DNA from: Nemertoderma westbladi
Taxonomy: Eukaryota > Xenacoelomorpha > Nemertodermatida > Nemertodermatidae
Direction: 5' to 3'
Length of the DNA: 64,000 nucleotides
Assembly: GCA_032718475.1 (NCBI GenBank)
Contig: JAUCBJ010005016.1
Location: 124,001-188,000 of the forward strand
The translations under genes were made by a program, and so were the position numbers. Of the stretch, positions 31,210 through 42,887 are shown piece by piece. The first letter of the stretch is position 1, and every line of letters begins with the position of its first letter. The notes beneath the pieces were generated by a model. That model was not told the origin of the DNA. It was given only the letters and a program-made list of their open reading frames with translations, and did no database searches.

Positions 31210-31527
31210 TATATTACCTTGAAGATTACAAGTGATGAATTTTATTAAAAGCATTCAGTTATATATGTATAAATTTGCGATGTGGCATAGTCAACGAAGA
31301 AGAGATGGTACGTGTCATAATCATCAACGAATAAGAAAAGAGATGAGCTGCAACGTGGATGAATAGCTAGCTGGTTGGTTGCATGAATAGGAAATACGTG
31401 AAAGAATATGAATCATAGGGTTGTGTGTAATAATCAATAATTATTATAATAAAAACGCGCAGTATATAATGTTAGTGGTGGTAGCCTTTCAATATGGCAC
31501 AGATGCTGTGGGATTGGTTAGGTTGAG
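31210..31527. other. Right subterminal region
   Basis: No gene. GGTTGGTTGCATGAATAGGA and following AA (31373-31394) is the inverted counterpart of 12095-12116, which on the left lies directly inside the terminal repeat. On the right it is separated from the repeat by 133 bp (31395-31527). So the inverted repeats were once longer, and one side gained or lost about 133 bp. Confidence 0.6.
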
Positions 31528-32006
31528 TAACTATGGAAATATTCGTATACGTGTAGCTAGAACGTGGCGGAATTTCAACACGTATCATAATAGCGTTGGG
31601 GTAGGCAGGCCGCTTGGTTGGTTGGATTGGTGACAGCCGTCGAGGGGTAGCCGTGCATGGTGGTGGTGAGTTGGCAATCGATTCGATATAATAGCGTAGT
31701 GGGGGCTAGCCATGCGATGAGAAGTTAGGTTACGCGAAGATGAATATGCGATGGTTGGTTGATGCAACGACGCGAATCAATACTCGCGGGTGGTAACAGT
31801 TGTCGAGTAAGGTAGGCATCGCGAGGTTAGGCTACGCGTAGGTGATAAGCAACGATTGGTTGAAGGCAACAATATTGATGGTGACAGATGGTCATTAAAC
31901 ACCACAATTTAGCACCGGAATTTGGCATTTTTAATAGCCCTCTGAGATGCAGCCCGTAGCCCAGGCTAGGGAGGAGTTGCGTGAGAACTATGCTTCTCCT
32001 ACTACT
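31528..32006 (-). repeat. Right terminal inverted repeat, 479 bp
   Basis: Reverse complement of 11616-12094, same length. Its last bases are GAGAAGCATAG... inverted, ending CTCCTACTACT at 32006. The high identity of the two repeats implies recent insertion or homogenisation. Confidence 0.95.
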
Positions 32007-32243
32007 AGTATATGATGTAGTTTGTAGAAGAGACCACCGGTCCTAATGGAGCGGGAGTATATGACGTAGTTTGTAGAAGGGACCACTGGTCCTAATGGAG
32101 CGGGAGTATATGACGTAGTTTGTAGAAGGGACCACTGGTCCTAGTGGAGCGGGAGTATATGATGTAGTTTGTAGAAGAGACCACCGGTCCTAATGGAGCG
32201 GGAGTATATGATGTAGTTTGTAGAAGAGACCACTGGTCCTAAT
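32007..32243. repeat. 49-bp satellite, block B, with right target duplication
   Basis: About 4.8 monomers between the Polinton-like element and the next retrotransposon. The first six bases (AGTATA, 32007-32012) are the right target duplication. The block ends in CCTAAT, where the (AAT)n at the end of the retrotransposon begins. Confidence 0.97.
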
Positions 32244-32283
32244 AATAATAATAATAATCGTTTTATATTCATCATAAATGACA

Positions 32284-32437
32284 TAGCCTACATAATTATA
32301 GCACATTTTAGTAAAAAATTGATATTGTTGTACCTGATACTGCTTACTTAAAAATATATATAGCCTACATAATTATAGCACATTTTAGTAAAAAAATTGA
32401 TATTGTTGTACCTGATACTGCTTACTTAAAAATATAT
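32284..32437. repeat. 77-bp tandem duplication in retrotransposon 3' region
   Basis: TAGCCTACATAATTATAGCA begins at 32284 and again at 32361. The two copies run to ATTTAAAAATATATA-type ends and differ mainly by one base in an A run. Position suggests a duplicated 3' element recognised in reverse transcription, but it could be a local copy error. Confidence 0.85.
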
Positions 32438-32558
32438 AGAGTCAATAAAATCACAATATTATCATCATCAATTCACATAGACTTGTTAATAAAAACGTGA
32501 AATATATTATCCAACAAAATACGTCAATTTGTTTAAAAATAAATAAATAAATAACTAA

Positions 32559-35411
32559 TTACAGACGGAGGCGGTTATACGTTTTAAAAAGCATTGACTG
32601 AGGCACGCAAACAGAATGTACAAGTGACAAAATTGAGTTATTAGAATTCCTGACTCTAAAAAACAGACTATGTAAGGCAAAGCGATGAATATGATTAATT
32701 GAATTAATCCTAAGTGACATTAACATATAACTGGCACTGAGATGAGTGTCTGTAATACTCTCATACAATTTAAAACCAAATAACTTCCTAACCGATTTAT
32801 TTAGTGCTATACAAAGTTTATTAAACACGTTACGTGTGTAGTAACCGTCAGCCCAGAGGGCATTACAATAAACAGATGAACAATAACTAGAAAAGAGTTG
32901 TATTTTTACATTATCGGAGCACCCACTGAACTTACGAATTAATTGGTTTGCACGCGAATAAAACTTCCTTGTCTGGGCCTTGATGTCCTCGTCATCACAA
33001 AAGTCACTTGTTATTATATGTCCAAGGTACTTAAACTTTTGAACTACTTCTAAGACCTTACCATCTAATATGAAAATCCTGCCTTCCCCAAAGCCACTGC
33101 GAGTTTTGCTGCATATAATAAGACACTTCGACTTTTTAGGATTAAAGCTAATGAAGTTGATGTGTGCAAATTTCATACAGATATCTAACAGAAGCTGTAA
33201 GGAAGTAGGAGTCGTTGTAATTAAAACCAGATCGTCAGCATAGTAAAGGTGATTGACACAAGTACCGTCAAAGGAACATCCTACCTCAGTATTGGTGAGG
33301 TCAATACTCAACCGGTCGATGAAAATGTTAAATAATTTCGGGCTTAATATGCTACCTTGCCGCACCCCGTTACTACACATAAATTGTTGAGACAAGGTAC
33401 CAGACCATCTAACGTGCATTGATTGGTTTGTGTACCAAAACACGAGAACACGCAATAAAAATATGGGTATACCACGTTCAAATAATCGCAAGAATAGAAT
33501 ATTATGGTCTACCGAATCAAAGGCTTTTGACGCATCGAGGAACGTTATATAAACATTAGAACCATTAAGCAAATAATAATTGATGATTTCTTTTAGAGTA
33601 TAACTACATAACTCTGTACCTAATTTCTTCTTAAATCCAAACTGCGCATCGGTTGTATATAAATAATGATCAATACGACTTAAAATAATTAGCTCATATA
33701 ATTTGCTAATAATAGACGAAAGCGAAAAGGGACGATAATTTCCTTTATTGGATATATCGCCTGACTTGTCCTTAACTATAGGATTAAGTACAGTAGTTAT
33801 CATTGACGACGGTAAAAAACCATGAACGTTAAAAGCAGTAAATAGCAGCGATAGTAGGCCGTGTAAATATTGGTTCGATAAAATTATGTGTTCTGCAAAG
33901 ATACCATCTTTGCCACATGCTTTATGTTCCTTTAGATTAGTCATTGCACTGAGTAATTCACTTACATTAAAAATCATTTCATTATTAAATTCAAGATCCG
34001 TAAAAAAGTTAAAAATATGAGAAATATCTGCACCGGAGTGGTTTGAGTTAAAAATATCAGAAAAATGATCCTTCCACATGTTGGCAATATTATAATCTCC
34101 ACATGCACCCCCTACTTTAGCGGCACATGGGGTTTTATACTGTACATCGCGTTTTATATTTTTCCAGAACGTGTAACTAGAATCGGTCATCAAAGAGGAC
34201 GCTAGTTTATCGTTGCGAATTGTATCCTGTTGCTTTTTACAGCGCCGCAAGGCCAGTTTAAACCGCGATCTAGACAGCACCATTAATCGATGCACCTGAC
34301 CAGACCGCGGACTATTAGCCTCCCGCCATAGAAGAAATTGTTCGCGAGCCTCCCTGTGGAGTTCACTGACCTCGTCATTCCAACCCGGAATTCCATGTTT
34401 CGAAATGGTCGGAGCTCCAGAATGGGGAATCGTTTCATCGGCGGCCAAATGCAGTGCCGATGTAATATTGTCGTATAACTGTTCAAGGTCTGATCGATGA
34501 CCCGAACACTGCGGGTTACGGCACTGTAACGCCTCCCAAGGTAAATTTATCGATTTAAGATGACATGCCGTTGCCTGTCGGTAATTGACTTTGTCCTGGT
34601 CTGAAGCCCGATCCCAGGCCGGTTTACTGAACCCGGGAGCCTGTTGGCCATGCGGAGAGGACTCCTCATTGGGTAAAACAACTTCCGTGTCGAGATCGAT
34701 TATTAACGGCATGTGATCAAGCGTTGATACGTCATAATCTACACTGATATTCATAACAATTGATTCCATTGTACCACTACATATGAAGTGGTCAAGCCAG
34801 GATGTCGAGTTGTAGGATGCACTGACATATGTGAACGTTGACGGCGGCAGCCGTTCCACGTCGATGATTCTCAATCCAGTTTCCGTGCAAGTTGCCAGTA
34901 AGTCGACATAAAATTGTTGTCGAGGATCAGCATTAAAGTCGCCAATAAACCCTACATGGTTTACAGGGATAGCTTCGATAAGGGCCTGAATCTTTCCGAG
35001 ACAGTCCAAATATTCATCGTGGTTGTCCCTGCACTCATAAGGCAGGTATACATTAACTAAGACAATGTCATTACCGCCCTTCTGCGAAACTTTTATTGCC
35101 AGAAATCGTGGATCCGAGGAATCTACGACTTCAATTGCACTCGCGAAAGTACGTTTCCAAATCACTCCTAATCCGCCGTATGGACGACCAACAAGGGACC
35201 CATTAGCGAGATCTACAGGCGATGTTCCATAATGTTCAAATTCATTATTTATCTTTCCCAGGTAAGGAATGTCCTGTTTAGGAAGTAAATGTTCCTGGAT
35301 AAAAACAATGTCACATGATTCACAGAGTTTATCTAAAACTAGACGACTGCTACCGGTTCGTACAGAGTTTGCATTGTATGATCCTATTCTCATTATCATT
35401 CTCATTCTCAT
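32559..35411 (-). CDS. Retrotransposon endonuclease/reverse transcriptase, 950 aa
   Basis: The N-terminal endonuclease starts almost at once (MRIGSYNANSV, IQEH, GDFNADP, STLDHMP). The reverse transcriptase at about 480-760 has FLDASKAFDSVDH, GVRQGSILSP and YYADDLVLI, then KYLGHI. The C-terminal part has no clear zinc knuckle. The ATG at 35411 is the first inside the element (repeated ATGAGA codons); the frame stays open a further 14 codons into the satellite. No stop or frameshift. Clade probably in the CR1/L2-like range, not certain. It makes the DNA nick and copies the RNA at the target. Confidence 0.92.
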   Translation of the reverse strand: MRMRMIMRIGSYNANSVRTGSSRLVLDKLCESCDIVFIQEHLLPKQDIPYLGKINNEFEHYGTSPVDLANGSLVGRPYGGLGVIWKRTFASAIEVVDSSDPRFLAIKVSQKGGNDIVLVNVYLPYECRDNHDEYLDCLGKIQALIEAIPVNHVGFIGDFNADPRQQFYVDLLATCTETGLRIIDVERLPPSTFTYVSASYNSTSWLDHFICSGTMESIVMNISVDYDVSTLDHMPLIIDLDTEVVLPNEESSPHGQQAPGFSKPAWDRASDQDKVNYRQATACHLKSINLPWEALQCRNPQCSGHRSDLEQLYDNITSALHLAADETIPHSGAPTISKHGIPGWNDEVSELHREAREQFLLWREANSPRSGQVHRLMVLSRSRFKLALRRCKKQQDTIRNDKLASSLMTDSSYTFWKNIKRDVQYKTPCAAKVGGACGDYNIANMWKDHFSDIFNSNHSGADISHIFNFFTDLEFNNEMIFNVSELLSAMTNLKEHKACGKDGIFAEHIILSNQYLHGLLSLLFTAFNVHGFLPSSMITTVLNPIVKDKSGDISNKGNYRPFSLSSIISKLYELIILSRIDHYLYTTDAQFGFKKKLGTELCSYTLKEIINYYLLNGSNVYITFLDASKAFDSVDHNILFLRLFERGIPIFLLRVLVFWYTNQSMHVRWSGTLSQQFMCSNGVRQGSILSPKLFNIFIDRLSIDLTNTEVGCSFDGTCVNHLYYADDLVLITTTPTSLQLLLDICMKFAHINFISFNPKKSKCLIICSKTRSGFGEGRIFILDGKVLEVVQKFKYLGHIITSDFCDDEDIKAQTRKFYSRANQLIRKFSGCSDNVKIQLFSSYCSSVYCNALWADGYYTRNVFNKLCIALNKSVRKLFGFKLYESITDTHLSASYMLMSLRINSINHIHRFALHSLFFRVRNSNNSILSLVHSVCVPQSMLFKTYNRLRL

Positions 35412-35412
35412 T

Positions 35413-38400
35413 ATGGAGCGGGAGTATATGACGTAGTTTGTAGAAGAGACCACCAGTCCTAGTGGAGCGGGAGTATATGATGTAGTTTGTAGAAGAGACC
35501 ACCGGTCCTAATGGAGCGGGAGTATATGACGTAGTTTGTAGAAGAGACCACCAGTCCTAGTGGAGCGGGAGTATATGATGTAGTTTGTAGAAGAGACCAC
35601 TGGTCCTAATGGAGCGGGAGTATATGACGTAGTTTGTAGAAGAGACCACCAGTCCTAGTGGAGCGGGAGTATATGATGTAGTTTGTAGAAGAGACCACCG
35701 GTCCTAATGGAGCGTGAGTATATGACGTAGTTTGTAGAAGGGACCACCAGTCCTAGTGGAGCGGGAGTATATTACGTAGTTTGTGGAAGAGACCACTGGT
35801 CCTAATGGAGCGGGAGTATATGACGTAGTTTGTAGAAGAGACCACCAGTCCTAGTGGAGAGGGAGTATATGACGTAGTTTGTAGAAGAGACCACCGGTCC
35901 TAATGGAGCGTGAGTATATGACGTAGTTTGTAGAAGGGACCACCAGTCCTAGTGGAGCTGGAGTATATGATGTAGTTTGTAGAAGGGACCACTGGTCCTA
36001 ATGGAGCGGGAGTATATGGCGTAGTTTGTAGAAGAGACCACTGGTCCTAATGGAGCGGGAGTATATGATGTAGTTTGTAGAAGAGACCACTGGTCCTAAT
36101 GGAGCGGGAGTATATGACGTAGTTTGTAGAAGAGACCACCGGTCCTAATGGAGCGAGAGTATATGATGTAGTTTGTAGAAGAGACCACTGGTCCTAATGG
36201 AGCGGGAGTATATGACGTAGTTTGTAGAAGAGACCACCAGTCCTAGTGGAGCGGGAGTATATGACGTAGTTTGTAGAAGAGACCACCGGTCCTAATGGAG
36301 CGGGAGTATATGATGTAGTTTGTAGAAGAGACCACCAGTCCTAGTGGAGCGGGAGTATATGACGTAGTTTGTAGAAGAGACCACCGGTCCTAGTGGAGCG
36401 GGAGTATATGACGTAGTTTGTAGAAGGGACCACCGGTCCTAATGGAGCGGGAGTATATGATGTAGTTTGTAGAAGAGACCACTGGTCCTAATGGAGCGGG
36501 AGTATATGATGTAGTTTGTAGAAGAGACCACTGGTCCTAATGGAGCGGGAGTATATGATGTAGTTTGTAGAAGAGACCACTGGTCCTAATGGAGCGGGAG
36601 TATATGATGTAGTTTGTAGAAGAGACCACCAGTCCTAGTGGAGCGGGAGTATATGACGTAGTTTGTAGAAGAGACCACCAGTCCTAATGGAGCGGGAGTA
36701 TATGATGTAGTTTGTAGAAGAGACCACTGGTCCTAATGGAGCAGGAGTATATGATGTAGTTTGTAGAAGAGACCACTGGTCCTAATGGAGCGGGAGTATA
36801 TGATGTAGTTTGAAGAAGAGACCACCAGTCCTAGTGGAGCGGGAGTATATGACGTAGTTTGTAGAAGAGACCACCGGTCCTAGTGGAGCGGGAGTATATG
36901 ACGTAGTTGGTAGAAGGGACCACCGGTCCTAATGGAGCGGGAGTATATGATGTAGTTTGTAGAAGAGACCACTGGTCCTAATGGAGCGGGAGTATATGAT
37001 GTAGTTTGTAGAAGAGACCACTGGTCCTAATGGAGCGGGAGTATATGACGTAGTTTGTAGAAGAGACCACCGGTCCTAATGGAGCGAGAGTATATGATGT
37101 AGTTTGTAGAAGAGACCACCAGTCCTAATGGAGCAGGAGTATATGATGTAGTTTGTAGAAGAGACCACTGGTCCTAATGGAGCGGGAGTATATGATGTAG
37201 TTTGTAGAAGAGACCACTGGTCCTAATGGAGCGGGAGTATATGACGTAGTTTGTAGAAGAGACCACCGGTCCTAATGGAGCGAGAGTATATGATGTAGTT
37301 TGTAGAAGAGACCACTGGTCCTAATGGAGCGGGAGTATATGACGTAGTTTGTAGAAGAGACCACCAGTCCTAGTGGAGCGGGAGTATATGATGTAGTTTG
37401 TAGAAGAGACCACTGGTCCTAATGGAGCGGGAGTATATGACGTAGTTTGTAGAAGAGACCACCAGTCCTAGTGGAGCGGGAGTATATGATGTAGTTTGTA
37501 GAAGAGACCACCGGTCCTAATGGAGCGTGAGTATATGACGTAGTTTGTAGAAGGGACCACCAGTCCTAGTGGAGCGGGAGTATATTACGTAGTTTGTAGA
37601 AGGGACCACTGGTCCTAATGGAGTGGGAGTATATGACGTAGTTTGTAGAAGAGACCACCAGTCCTAGTGGAGCGGGAGTATATGACGTAGTTTGTAGAAG
37701 AGACCACTGGTCCTAATGGAGCGGGAGTATATGACGTAGTTTGTAGAAGAGACCACCAGTCCTAGTGGAGCGGGAGTATATGATGTAGTTTGTAGAAGAG
37801 ACCACCGGTCCTAATGGAGCGTGAGTATATGACGTAGTTTGTAGAAGAGACCACCAGTCCTAGTGGAGCGGGAGTATATGATGTAGTTTGTAGAAGAGAC
37901 CACCGGTCCTAATGGAGCGTGAGTATATGACGTAGTTTGTAGAAGGGACCACCAGTCCTAGTGGAGCGGGAGTATATTACGTAGTTTGTAGAAGGGACCA
38001 CTGGTCCTAATGGAGCAGGAGTATATGACGTAGTTTGTGGAAGAGACCACCAGTCCTAGTGGAGCGGGAGTGAATGACGTAGTTTGTAGAAGAGACCACT
38101 GGTCCTAATGGAGTGGGAGTATATGACGTAGTTTGTAGAAGAAACCACCAGTCCTAATGGAGCGGGAGTATATGACGTAGTTTGTAGAAGGGACCACTGG
38201 TCCTAATGGAGCGGGAGTATATGACGTAGTTTGTAGAAGAGACCACCAGACCTAATGGAGTGGGAGTATATGGCGTAGTTTGTAGAAGAGACCACCAGTC
38301 CTAATGGAGCAGGAGTATATGACATAGTTTGTAGAAGGGACCACTGGTCCTAATGGAGCGGGAGTATATGACGTAGTTTGTAGAAGGGACCACTGGTCCT

Positions 38401-40663
38401 AATGGAGCGGGAGTATATGACGTAGTTTGTAGAAGGGACCACTGGTCCTAATGGAGCGGGAGTATATGACGTAGTTTGTAGAAGAGACCACCAGACCTAA
38501 TGGAGTGGGAGTATATGGCGTAGTTTGTAGAAGAGACCACCAGTCCTAATGGAGCGGGAGTATATGACGTAGTTTGTAGAAGGGACCACTGGTCCTAATG
38601 GAGCGGGAGTATATGACGTAGTTTGTAGATGGGACCACCGGTTCTAATGGAGCGGGAGTATATGACGTAGTTTGTAGAAGAGACCACCGGTCCTAATGGA
38701 ACGGGAGTATATGACGTAGTTTCTAGAAGAGACCACCGGTCCTAATGGAGCGGGAGTATATGACGTAGTTTGTAGAAGAGACCACCGGTCCTAATGGAGC
38801 GGGAGTATATGACGTAGTTTGTAGAAGGGACCACTGGTCCTAATGGAGCGGGAGTATATGACGTAGTTTGTAGAAGAGACCACCAGTCCTAATGGAGCGG
38901 GAGTATATGACGTAGTTTGTAGAAGAGACCACCGGTCCTAATGGAGCGGGAGTATATGGCGTAGTTTGTAGAAGAGACCACCAGTCCTAATGGAGCGGGA
39001 GTATATGGCGTAGTTTGTAGAAGAGACCACCGGTCCTAATGGAGCGGGAGTATATGACGTAGTTTGTAGAAGGGACCACCGGTCCTAATGGAGCGGGAGT
39101 ATATGACGTAGTTTGTAGAAGGGACCACTGGTCCAAATGGAGCGGGAGTATATGACGTAGTTTGTAGAAGGGACCACTGGTCCTAATGGAGCGGGAGTAT
39201 ATGACGTAGTTTGTAGAAGAGACCACCAGACCTAATGGAGTGGGAGTATATGGCGTAGTTTGTAGAAGAAACCACCAGTCCTAATGGAGCGGGAGTATAT
39301 GACGTAGTTTGTAGAAGGGACCACTGGTCCTAATGGAGCGGGAGTATATGACGTAGTTTGTAGATGGGACCACCGGTTCTAATGGAGCGGGAGTATATGG
39401 CGTAGTTTGTAGAAGAGACCACCGGTCCTAATGGAGCAGGAGTATATGACGTAGTTTGTAGAAGGGACCACCGGTCCTAATGGAGCGGGAGTATATGACG
39501 TAGTTTGTAGAAGAGACCACCGGTCCTAATGGAGCGGAAGTATATGACGTAGTTTGTAGAAGAGACCACCGGTCCTAATGGAGCGGGAGTATATGACGTA
39601 GTTTGTAGAAGAGACCACCGGTCCTAATGGAGTGGGAGTATATGACGTAGTTTGTAGAAGGGACCACTGGTCCTAATGGAGCGGGAGTATATGACGTAGT
39701 TTGTAGAAGAGACCACCGGTCCTAATGGAGCGGGAGTATATGACGTAGTTTGTAGAAGAGACCACTGGTCCTAATGGAGCGGGAGTATATGGCGTAGTTT
39801 GTAGAAGAGACCACCGGTCCTAATGGAGCAGGAGTATATGACGTAGTTTGTAGAAGGGACCACCGGTCCTAATGGAGCGGGAGTATATGGCGTAGTTTGT
39901 AGAAGAGACCACCGGTCCTAATGGAGCTGGAGTATATGACGTAGTTTGTAGAAGGGACCACCGGTCCTAATGGAGCGGGAGTATATGATGTAGTTTGTAG
40001 AAGTGACCACCGGTCCTAATGGAGCGGGAGTATATGACGTAGTTTGTAGAAGAGACCACCGGTCCTAATGGAACGGGAGTATATGACGTAGTTTGTAGAA
40101 GAGACCACCTGTCCTAATGGAGCGGGAGTATATGACGTAGTTTGTAGAAGGGACCACTGGTCCTAATGGAGCGTGAGTATATGACGTAGTTTGTAGAAGA
40201 GACCACCAGTCCTAGTGGAGCGGGAGTATATGATGTAGTTTGTAGAAGAGACCACTGGTCCTAATGGAGCGTGAGTATATGACGTAGTTTGTAGAAGGGA
40301 CCACCAGTCCTAGTGGAGCGGGAGTATATGGCGTAGTTTGTAGAAGGGACCACTGGTCCTAATGGAGCGGGAGTATATGACGTAGTTTGTGGAAGAGACC
40401 ACCAGTCCTAATGGAGCGGAAGTATATGACGTAGTTTGTAGAAGGGACCACTGGTCCTAATGGAGCGGGAGTATATGATGTAGTTTGTAGAAGAGACCAC
40501 CGGTCCTAATGGAGCGGGAGTATATGACGTAGTTTGTAGAAGAGACCACCGGTCCTAATGGAGCGGGAGTATATGGCGTAGTTTGTAGAAGAGACCACCA
40601 GTCCTAATGGAGCGGGAGTATATGGCGTAGTTTGTAGAAGAGACCACCGGTCCTAATGGAGCG
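35413..40663. repeat. 49-bp satellite array, block C
   Basis: About 107 monomers of the same family as block A. Some variants become more common here, such as GCGTGAG, TATTACG and CCAGACC. Ends in GGAGCG directly before TGTTACGG at 40664. Open frames are periodic artefacts. Confidence 0.97.
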
Positions 40664-42887
40664 TGTTACGGTATATGGCGCTGTACTTACATTATTAGCC
40701 ATTATACAGTATAATATATTGGTCCATTATGCAGTATAATATATTAGTCCGTTATACTGTATGCAATATTAGTCCGTTGTGCAGCATAATATTTTAGATA
40801 AGGCATAATAGCGCAGTGATGTTTAGATAGGGAAATCGAAACGGCCATATATTTTGAACCCATCCATTTTGTATAGTATGTAGCCTTACCTACGTAATTT
40901 TGTATTAGGATATAGGTAGATAGTTCCAGGGTAGCAAGTTCAGTTGGACCCTGGATTTTGTGCTTGCTGTTATTAGCTTCAATAGGGCTAGCATAGGGAC
41001 GCTGTCCTGGCCATTCAGCAGCCAGGGACATGATCCATTACCATATATGGTAATAATTTGAGGGTTGGGAAGCAATAGGGCTACAATCCGGCCTCCTTAT
41101 TGGACTAACTGCTTCCAGGTTGGTCTAATGCTAGCGCGGACTGGAGAGCCAATAGGAGAGCGATTGAGTCACCCTATTGCATCACCCCACTCGGATCACC
41201 TATAAATTGGCGGTGTGCCGGTAGAGCTGTACCTATCACCAACCTTATTCTCCTACAATCCCTATTCACTTTTTGATGGATAATTTAGCGTATTTCTGCA
41301 ATTTGCTATTTTCGATTAATTTCTCAAAATGATTTGCTAGTGCGATTATTCTTGATTGTGTTTCTCAATTAATCCTATCGATTACTGCTAATTACAACCG
41401 GAACTATGATTTCTATCTTTTGTTAATGGTTCTATGTGATTCCTTTCTACGCAATAATCCTAAGGGATTTCTGAGACTGTCAGACTTTGTGATTTGCATG
41501 CGCCGCTACGGTAGCTATTAGCATAATGGAGGGCTAAGGTGCCAGTAGGCGGTGGGCTCATCGGGGGGTTAGCGACGAAGGGAGTGCGGAGGATTCAAAG
41601 GCGGGCAACGCTGGCGGGGGTCAACGTTGCGGTCGGGCAATTTGGACTGTGGGTTGGAGACCGCTCGCCGGTACAGTAATTAGGGGGCTGATGATCCAAG
41701 GTTTTGTCTCTATTTAGTATTAGGGGGGCAGGAATTGGGTTAGTTAGGAAGCCTAGATGTACCCGGGAGGGGCCTGCATACCTTACAGTAAGTGAGTAAG
41801 TTGCGAGTAAGTAGATTGCGAATTAGTCAATTGCGAATTAATACGTTGCGAATTATATAATTGCAGATTGTATAATTGCAAGTCGTGCTATTGTGATCTG
41901 TGATTGCTGACGCTGATTGGTGTGTTACTGAAGTGTGCCTATGATTACGAATGCTGAGGTAGGCGCCCCTTTCTCTTTGATTGATTTCTATTTCTTAGTT
42001 ACAACAAATAATTACTGATTAGGTCAAAGTAATACGGCATTTTAGGCTATTACTAGCGAAACCTGTTGTGTAATAAATTTGAATTACGCATTCTGGAACT
42101 CTTAGTAATTAGTGCGCTGTTACATATTTGTGACTGTAATTGATTAGTAAAATTAAGAATTAGTACGCAGCATAGCGGAGAGTAGCTAAGGTAATAATTT
42201 AGAGTACCGTAAACTATTCACGCTAAGCGGTTATTTGCATTAGCGGGCAATAAACTAGATCGCAGTAGTCAGTACGCAAGACACTAGTAAGTTGCTGGCC
42301 TAAAGCCAGCTGCAGGCAAGTTTAGACCCAGAGCGGTATCACCTATGAAAGACATTGTACTGTACCATTTTTGATTATTTTAAATATTCTCGCATTCACA
42401 CATTCTGTTAGGGAACCCTCAGTATTCGCGATTAGAAAAGACGTAAGCATTGGCGTATTTCAGTAGTAAAATTAGGCGTAAGAATACTCTGAGTGCAAAG
42501 CCCCTCGCACTCGTCTTAAGTAAGCTTAGGGAGCCGACTCGGGTTTATTGTTTTGGTTATTCCCGCGTGGCTCATAGATTCGAACAGTTAGCTCTCTATC
42601 GAGCGATCGGTAGAGAAAGGAACAAGCGATTTTGCAGGAGTTGTGTAAATTTAGTAAAATATATTAGCGGACGGCAGATTAGCGCCATCCAACGGTAAGT
42701 AGCTGTTTTGTATTTAGCAACCCTTACAATTTAGTAATAGCACACTCCTGATCCCCTTTACTTAACAGTAGAGCAGTCTTTGTGTCTTATTGGTTAGGCG
42801 AGAGCTCATTAGGTTGGCAGAGAGGTATACGGGTATTTGTCTGTTCAACAGTTCTGCTGTTAGTATAGGTGTCGCGGTTGTTTAACA
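40664..42887. mobile_element. Probable solo LTR, 2,224 bp
   Basis: The segment begins TGTTA and ends TAACA, the inverted terminal pentamers of an LTR. It is flanked by GAGCG (40659-40663) and GAGTG (42888-42892), a 5-bp duplication with one substitution; both forms occur in normal monomers. The satellite register continues on both sides. No protease or reverse transcriptase frame lies inside. It contains a possible TATA box (CCTATAAATTGG, about 41199). It does not visibly match the leader of the element at 55.9 kb. A non-autonomous LTR element is the alternative. Confidence 0.7.
40699..40798. repeat. Four tandem 25-bp repeats inside the solo LTR
   Basis: Units start at 40699, 40724, 40749 and 40774 with CCATTATACAGTATAATATA-type sequence, diverging step by step (CCGTTGTGCAGCATAATATT in the last). 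Near the start of the LTR, where enhancer repeats are common in retroelements. Confidence 0.75.

Larger units (their letters stand above)
11616..32006. mobile_element. Complete Maverick/Polinton-like DNA element, 20.4 kb
   Basis: It is bounded by 479-bp inverted repeats starting AGTAGTAGGAGAAGC and by a perfect 6-bp target duplication. It carries the expected gene kit: family B DNA polymerase, retroviral-type integrase, FtsK/HerA-like ATPase, adenain-like cysteine protease and capsid-type proteins. Genes run outward-in from both ends and converge near 18.8-24 kb. A non-LTR retrotransposon of about 4.5 kb is nested there, so the element itself is about 16 kb. Its AT-rich coding sequence contrasts with the satellite and with the nested element. 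Three frameshifts (one in the ATPase, two in the polymerase) suggest this copy no longer moves by itself, unless they are sequencing errors. Confidence 0.95.
32244..35412 (-). mobile_element. Non-LTR retrotransposon inserted in the satellite
   Basis: One ORF on the - strand, about 310 bp of 3' sequence, and a short trinucleotide run at the 3' junction (32241-32258). The left flank ends CCTAAT and the right flank resumes GGAGCGGGAG, so one monomer is split with its register kept and with at most 2 bases duplicated. The 5' end lies within a few bases of the first ATG, so the copy is either full length with almost no leader or slightly 5'-truncated. Confidence 0.9.

Noticed and set aside
40744-41031. 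95-aa - strand frame in the solo LTR
   Set aside because: Overlaps the tandem 25-bp repeats, no motif.
42450-42698. 82-aa frame ending near a GTAAGT inside the solo LTR
   Set aside because: No ATG start and no known motif; an LTR is not expected to code.
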